Below are positions 60,425-64,000 of a DNA stretch of 64,000 nt, in pieces. The notes under the pieces are model-generated. The model searched no databases. It was not told the DNA's origin and worked only from the letters and a program-made list of their open reading frames with translations. Source of the stretch: Desulfobulbaceae bacterium BRH_c16a (GTDB taxonomy: Bacteria > Desulfobacterota > Desulfobulbia > Desulfobulbales > Desulfocapsaceae); the NCBI GenBank assembly GCA_000961725.1, contig LADS01000021.1, positions 1 to 64,000 on the forward strand, read 5' to 3'. Both the position numbers and the translations under genes were made by a program. Positions within the stretch are counted from its first letter, which is position 1. Every line of letters begins with the position of its first letter.

Positions 60425-61369
60425 TTGATTTCCATTTTTCTTCCGGAGCTTGCCGTGATCGTTCTCAATTCGCTTTTTCCCATTTTCATTCTACTGCTCA
60501 TCGGCTGTATCCTGAAACGGCAGGGACTGACCGACTCGACCTTTCTGAAAACCGCCGACCGGCTTATTTATTATTTCTTTTTTCCGGTGATGCTGTTCTG
60601 GAAGATCGGCGGGGCATCGCTTGACCAGGGGATAGACTGGAATTTCTGTTTTGCTTCGCTCTCTGCTCTTCTCTCCATGTTTATTCTCAGCATTCTGGTT
60701 ATCAAACTGTTTCGCATCTCCGACTTCAAGGCGGGATCCTTCGGGCAAAGCTGTTACCGGTTCAATACCTATATAGGAGTTGCCGTCATTCTCAACAGTC
60801 TTGGCACGGAAGGGGTGAAGTATTTCGGTATTGTTATCGGTTTTGCCATCCCGCTCATCAATCTTTTTGCCGTTTCCACTCTCATCTGGTTTTCCGGCAA
60901 AGAAGTCGGCATCGGCAAAAGGGCGAGGATTGTCGGCAAGGCCCTGGTCGCCAACCCGCTTATTCTCGGCTGTCTGGCAGGCATTGCCTATTCACGGACG
61001 TTCGGCGTTTTTCCGGTCTTTATCAATAATTCCCTCAGCCTGATCTCCATGGTAGCCCTGCCGATGGCGTTGATCTCGATCGGCGGATCTCTTTCTTTTG
61101 CCGGGGTCAAGGGCAATCTGGTTCCCTCGTTTGCGGCGGCGGCCTTAAAGCTGGCAGTCCTGCCGCTGTTCGGCCTGCTGTTTTATTCTCTTTTCGATGT
61201 CACGGGGGTGCCGTTCAAGGTCGGCATGATATTTCTTGCCCTGCCTGCATCGACCGCCATCTATGTGCTCTCTTCCCAGATGAACAGCGATACTCACCTG
61301 GCCTCTGCGGCGATTGTGGTATCGACTGTACTGTCGTTTGTCTCGCTGTCGGTTGCGTTGCTTCTTTAG
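60425..61369 (+). CDS. AEC-family (auxin efflux carrier-like) transporter
   Basis: A 314-residue inner-membrane protein with about ten hydrophobic segments in two groups of five. L-I-Y-Y-F-F-F-P-V-M-L-F near residue 49, S-C-Y-R-F-N-T-Y-I-G near 108 and A-L-P-M-A-L-I-S-I-G near 211 are conserved blocks of PF03547. Bacterial members export organic acids such as malate or malonate; substrate unknown. TTG is the likely start because GGAGAG lies 8 bases before it and no ATG fits. Downstream are 278 bases with no gene above 50 codons. Confidence 0.88.
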   Translation: MISIFLPELAVIVLNSLFPIFILLLIGCILKRQGLTDSTFLKTADRLIYYFFFPVMLFWKIGGASLDQGIDWNFCFASLSALLSMFILSILVIKLFRISDFKAGSFGQSCYRFNTYIGVAVILNSLGTEGVKYFGIVIGFAIPLINLFAVSTLIWFSGKEVGIGKRARIVGKALVANPLILGCLAGIAYSRTFGVFPVFINNSLSLISMVALPMALISIGGSLSFAGVKGNLVPSFAAAALKLAVLPLFGLLFYSLFDVTGVPFKVGMIFLALPASTAIYVLSSQMNSDTHLASAAIVVSTVLSFVSLSVALLL

Positions 61370-61647
61370 GAGCTGTCAGCTATCAGCTAATTTTCAAAAT
61401 TATTTCGTTTTCGACTGGTTCTTAACAGTAACTGGCTATATAGTAAATCATAAGAGTGAAGTTTAGCTGAGAATGAGTGGTGTGTACAATGACTCGAAAA
61501 GAAAGTGCAACCCGGAAACAGGTGACCAGGAGGGGGGAAGGGACGTTACTCCAATGTTAACGTGATCTTTGGTGCCGAAAAACGGTTCTGCCTTGACGGA
61601 TGGCTCCGGCGAGGTAAAAAAGAATTCCAGACATAAAGGAGTACGAT
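61370..61647. other. intergenic region without recognised gene
   Basis: The segment contains an AATTTTCAAAATT palindrome near its start and a purine-rich part (61520-61545). A 30-codon frame at 61473-61565 and a 23-codon frame at 61488-61559 lack binding sites. I considered a riboswitch or group II intron end but no conserved core fits. It leads into a 51-codon gene with a good ribosome binding site, so it may be its leader. Confidence 0.3.
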
Positions 61648-61803
61648 ATGAGAGGCACATACGAGGCATTTATCTTGGTAAAGGTAAAGGACGGCAGTCA
61701 ATTTGTCTGCGCTTTAAACCGACAAAAACGAGAAAAAGACCACGAGAAGTCCAGCCTGCAGGAAAAACAGGAATTTCTTGAAACCCAGGTAATCTGGAAT
61801 TAG
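61648..61803 (+). CDS. small 51-residue protein
   Basis: A short frame with a textbook AAAGGAG ribosome binding site 7 bases before its ATG. The product starts M-R-G-T-Y-E-A-F-I-L-V-K-V-K-D-G, which reads like a beta hairpin, and continues into a strongly charged helix (R-Q-K-R-E-K-D-H-E-K). No signal peptide or helix long enough to span the membrane is present. I know of short conserved proteins of similar opening but cannot name a family. Its TAG stop lies at the first arm of a long inverted repeat that may end its transcript. Confidence 0.55.
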   Translation: MRGTYEAFILVKVKDGSQFVCALNRQKREKDHEKSSLQEKQEFLETQVIWN

Positions 61804-61854
61804 GAGCCGTTACGAAATAACCTGGCCATTTTCACCGATTTCGTTACGGCTCCT
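61802..61854. repeat. 17-base inverted repeat with 19-base loop
   Basis: The arms AGGAGCCGTTACGAAAT and ATTTCGTTACGGCTCCT pair over 17 positions with one mismatch. No T run follows. The left arm overlaps the stop codon of the small protein gene. It may act as a Rho-independent-like end, an RNA-stability element or a remnant of a miniature transposable element. Confidence 0.55.
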
Positions 61855-61921
61855 TAGACCGTTCCGAGCATTCCTTTGGCTATGTTATTTTTTGACAACG
61901 GCTTAAGTGGTGCAGAAAATA

Positions 61922-61960
61922 AACAAGGGGTCTCCTTCTCCACGGAAGAGACCCCTTGTT
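61922..61960 (-). terminator. intrinsic terminator of selO
   Basis: A perfect 13-base stem (AACAAGGGGTCTC with GAGACCCCTTGTT) and 13-base loop lies 15 bases past the selO stop. On the minus strand TTTATTTTC follows the stem, as expected for Rho-independent termination. It may also end transcripts from the small plus-strand gene. Confidence 0.85.
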
Positions 61961-61975
61961 GCCTTCAATCGATTG

Positions 61976-63604
61976 TTATGAACTGCAGGAGAGCATCGAA
62001 CATCCTGCCCGGTTACGAGCCCATTCCGGCCGTTTAACCGCAAATTCTTCTTTTCCCGGCTGCTCGTCATACGGCCTGCGAAGCAGTTCAAGCAACTCAC
62101 CTACCAGCGAAAAATCTCCGGTTTCGGCCTTGTCAATGGCACGTTGCGCCAGATAGTTGCGGAACACATACTTGGGATTGACCCTGTTCATCCTGCGTTG
62201 CCTCACCTCATCGGGGAGATTATCCCTTTGTAAGCGGGCGAGATAAGCGTGCAGCCACCCGGTCATTTTTTTCCGGTAATCTTCGTTTAATTGTTGCGGC
62301 TGGTAACAGGCTTCCATCAACCAGTCCGGCAAGTCCTGGATATTTCCGTTTTTGCCGTTTTCGCTCATTGTAACCTGGGCAAGATTCCGGAAAAAAATCG
62401 TCATATCCGTTTCTACACCCTGAAGCAGTTCAAGCAGCTCGGCGATGAGCAGATCGTCGGTTGCCGCATTGAAAGCCTGAAGCCCCAGTTTATCGGCCAT
62501 CATCTTGTTCCAGCCCTGCTGAAACAGCTGATTGTAGAGAGCGAGAGCTTCCTTGAAGGGTTCATCTTTATTTACCAGAGGATAGATGGCATTGGCCAGT
62601 TTGACCAGATTCCACTGACCAATATGGGGTTGGTTGCCGAAACAGTAGCGGCGGCCCTGGGCATCGGTGGTATTGGGAGTCCAGTCGGCATCAAACCCTT
62701 CAAGCCAGCCATAGGGACCGTAATCGATGGTCAGGCCGAGAATCGACATATTGTCGGTATTCATCACGCCGTGAACGAAGCCGACCCGCATCCAGTGGAG
62801 GATCATGGCTGAAGTTGTCCGACAGATTTCCTCAAACCACCGGGAATAGGTCTCGGGCGATGGCGGGCCGAGATGGGGAAAGTCGGTGCGGATGGTGTAA
62901 TCGACCAGCTTCTGCAACAGACCGGTTTCCCCTCTTGCCGCAAGGATCTCGAAGTTGCCGAATCTGAGAAACGACGGGGCGACGCGGCAGACCACCGCGC
63001 CGGGCTCGTTTTTCGGATGGCCGTCATAAAACATATCCCGCAGCACCTGTTCGCCGGTAGTGACGACGCTGAGGGCGCGGGTGGTCGGTATGCCGAGATG
63101 AAACATCGCTTCGCTGCAGAGGAACTCGCGGACTGACGACCGGAGGACCGCCAGGCCGTCGGCGCGGCGGGAGTAGGGAGTCGGTCCGGCGCCCTTCAGC
63201 TGGAGGACCCAGCGCTCACCCCGGTGGTTGACAACCTCGCCGAGATTGATCGCCCGGCCGTCGCCCAGCTGGCCGGCCCAGTTGCCGAACTGATGGCCGC
63301 CATAGCACATGGCAAAGGGCACCATTGCCGGGAGCAGTCTGTTGCCGACGAATACTTCCGTAAAAAGCGGTGATTCGCAGGTCGCTTCGGAGAGGTTCAG
63401 GAGGTCGGTCACCTCCCTGCTGTAGGCGACGAGTCGCGGGGAGGATACTTTTGTCGGCAAAACGAGGGAGTAGCAGGCGTTTTCCACCTGACGGCGATGG
63501 TTGGCGGTCTGCGGGTCGCCCGGCAGTTCGCGGACAAAGCGGTTGTCGAAGACGAGCGACTCCAGGGGGAGAGAGGCAAGAGGCATATTCATATATGATT
63601 CCAT
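61976..63604 (-). CDS. selO: protein adenylyltransferase SelO (YdiU/UPF0061)
   Basis: A 542-residue pseudokinase-fold enzyme that transfers AMP to protein side chains and protects against oxidative stress in E. coli. Conserved blocks: F-V-R-E-L-P-G-D near residue 23, Y-G-G-H-Q-F-G-N-W-A-G-Q-L-G-D-G near 101-116, the catalytic lysine in L-Q-L-K-G-A-G near 138, H-G-V-M-N-T-D-N near 279 and I-D-Y-G-P near 292 with the metal ligands. The C-terminus ends C-S-M-L-S-C-S-S; the last cysteine sits where animal SelO has selenocysteine. Length is slightly above E. coli YdiU (478). The start could also be at the ATG 12 or 18 bases downstream; none has a strong binding site. Confidence 0.95.
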   Translation of the reverse strand: MESYMNMPLASLPLESLVFDNRFVRELPGDPQTANHRRQVENACYSLVLPTKVSSPRLVAYSREVTDLLNLSEATCESPLFTEVFVGNRLLPAMVPFAMCYGGHQFGNWAGQLGDGRAINLGEVVNHRGERWVLQLKGAGPTPYSRRADGLAVLRSSVREFLCSEAMFHLGIPTTRALSVVTTGEQVLRDMFYDGHPKNEPGAVVCRVAPSFLRFGNFEILAARGETGLLQKLVDYTIRTDFPHLGPPSPETYSRWFEEICRTTSAMILHWMRVGFVHGVMNTDNMSILGLTIDYGPYGWLEGFDADWTPNTTDAQGRRYCFGNQPHIGQWNLVKLANAIYPLVNKDEPFKEALALYNQLFQQGWNKMMADKLGLQAFNAATDDLLIAELLELLQGVETDMTIFFRNLAQVTMSENGKNGNIQDLPDWLMEACYQPQQLNEDYRKKMTGWLHAYLARLQRDNLPDEVRQRRMNRVNPKYVFRNYLAQRAIDKAETGDFSLVGELLELLRRPYDEQPGKEEFAVKRPEWARNRAGCSMLSCSS

Positions 63605-63637
63605 GAAATATGTTTATCAGAAAACTGTATGCCACAA

Positions 63638-63674
63638 CAGTAAGCATATCGCAGTAAACATGCCACAATGTGGC
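63638..63674. promoter_or_regulatory. repeated motifs and palindrome in the selO/araC-like divergent region
   Basis: The 176-base gap between divergent selO and the AraC-like gene holds CAGTAAGCAT (63638-63647) and CAGTAAACAT (63652-63661) as direct repeats, followed at once by GCCACAATGTGGC, a palindrome with a single central base (63662-63674); GCCACAA also stands at 63631. Such layouts suit AraC-type or dimeric regulators. No promoter boxes were convincing. Confidence 0.35.
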
Positions 63675-63780
63675 GGCAATCTTTGGGCTAACCGGGCCGC
63701 AAGCGGCTTTTGCTGGATTTTCCATGGCACATCGGGCATTATCGGGAAGATATGATTTCACCTCCACCCGCAGCCACTCC

Positions 63781-64000
63781 ATGAATGACGAGATTTTCTT
63801 CAAAGACAACCGATTGTCCTTTGCCGAGTGCCGCTATTCGAAAAGCAGCAGGCGGAGTTTTAAGCCACACCTGCACCGGACCTTCAGCATCGGGGCGGTC
63901 GACTGCGGCCAGGCCCTGTATCAGGTCGGGGACCGGAATATTCTCCTGTCGACCGGCTCTTTGGCCTTGATCAATCCGGAGACCCTGCATTTCTGCAATG
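63781..64000 (+). CDS. AraC-family transcriptional regulator, 3' end outside window
   Basis: An open frame of 73 complete codons that runs off the window. The visible part is the cupin-like ligand-binding domain of AraC-type regulators: H-L-H-R-T-F-S-I-G-A-V near residue 30, Y-Q-V-G-D near 47, L-L-S-T-G-S-L-A-L-I-N-P-E-T-L-H-F-C near 55-72. The helix-turn-helix part lies outside. The ATG at 63781 is the first in the frame; no clear binding site is seen. It is divergent from selO and may regulate it or a gene beyond the window. A 62-residue plus-strand frame and an 83-residue minus-strand frame here are shadows. Confidence 0.8.
   Translation, partial: MNDEIFFKDNRLSFAECRYSKSSRRSFKPHLHRTFSIGAVDCGQALYQVGDRNILLSTGSLALINPETLHFCN

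Noticed and set aside
61470..61647. Group II intron or riboswitch
   Set aside because: A GTGCAACCC stretch recalled an intron 5' end, but no domain V, no maturase and no conserved aptamer core could be found.
61463..61669. 68-codon minus-strand frame
   Set aside because: No binding site; it lies opposite the leader and start of the small plus-strand gene that has a strong binding site.
63739..63990. 83-codon minus-strand frame
   Set aside because: Opposite to the AraC-type ligand-binding domain, whose histidine and G-x-L-x-L-I-N-P pattern is convincing.

Overview
The window is chromosomal bacterial DNA in two parts. From about 1.1 to 48.8 kb, one long series of same-strand, AT-rich genes encodes cell-surface polysaccharide synthesis (O-antigen or capsule type). 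From 48.8 kb to the end the DNA is visibly richer in G+C and carries ordinary housekeeping genes on both strands. The gene set (single-chain AceE pyruvate dehydrogenase with a one-lipoyl E2, SlyX, SelO, RsgA, wbpV-wbpL-wbpM block, ISAs1 and DUF4338 relics) fits a Gram-negative proteobacterium or desulfobacterote. A Desulfobulbales-like host is my best guess, but it rests on impression and not on a marker gene.

Layout. 0-0.8 kb: the 3' part of an ISAs1 transposase. 1.1-3.1 kb: two glycosyltransferases. 3.3-4.1 kb: a heavily decayed DUF4338 (DruA-like) pseudogene on the minus strand. 4.3-10.9 kb: WbpV-, WbpL- and WbpM-like enzymes, which start a lipid-linked repeat unit on undecaprenyl phosphate with an N-acetylated 6-deoxy amino sugar, then a large O-antigen polymerase/ligase-like membrane protein. 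11.0-12.9 kb: a MarR/GbsR-type regulator and a GT-B-like protein. 13.1-17.8 kb: a nonulosonic acid (sialic/legionaminic type) module: NeuB, NeuC, a Gfo/Idh oxidoreductase, a short-chain dehydrogenase and a CMP-sugar synthetase. 17.8-19.7 kb: an MsbA/PglK-type ABC transporter, the only visible flippase candidate. 19.7-27.4 kb: an ArnC/GtrB-like glycosyltransferase, WecD-like acetyltransferase, SMR-like membrane protein, two methyltransferases, WecE aminotransferase and a YfhO-type GT-C protein, which together look like an undecaprenyl-phosphate-sugar decoration route. 27.4-39.6 kb: many GT-A and GT-B glycosyltransferases, methyltransferases, a cyclase-fold protein and a radical SAM/SPASM enzyme. 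39.6-48.8 kb: three more multi-spanning GT-C-like proteins, DPM1-like glycosyltransferases, a DUF2304 protein and an ElyC/YdcF-like protein.

The housekeeping part holds rsgA and a LysE-type exporter (minus strand), a nitroreductase, the pyruvate dehydrogenase operon aceE-aceF-lpd and a UvrD/PcrA-like helicase (plus strand), a class IV aminotransferase, a shortened HicB-like protein and slyX (minus strand), an AEC-family transporter and a 51-residue small protein (plus strand), selO (minus strand), and the first 73 codons of an AraC-type regulator cut by the window edge. I saw no rRNA, tRNA or CRISPR array.

The least explained items are the radical SAM/SPASM plus cyclase-fold pair inside a glycan cluster, the Arn-like decoration module, a very strong ribosome binding site in front of a nine-codon ORF ahead of the regulator gene, and a perfect palindrome just upstream of aceE.
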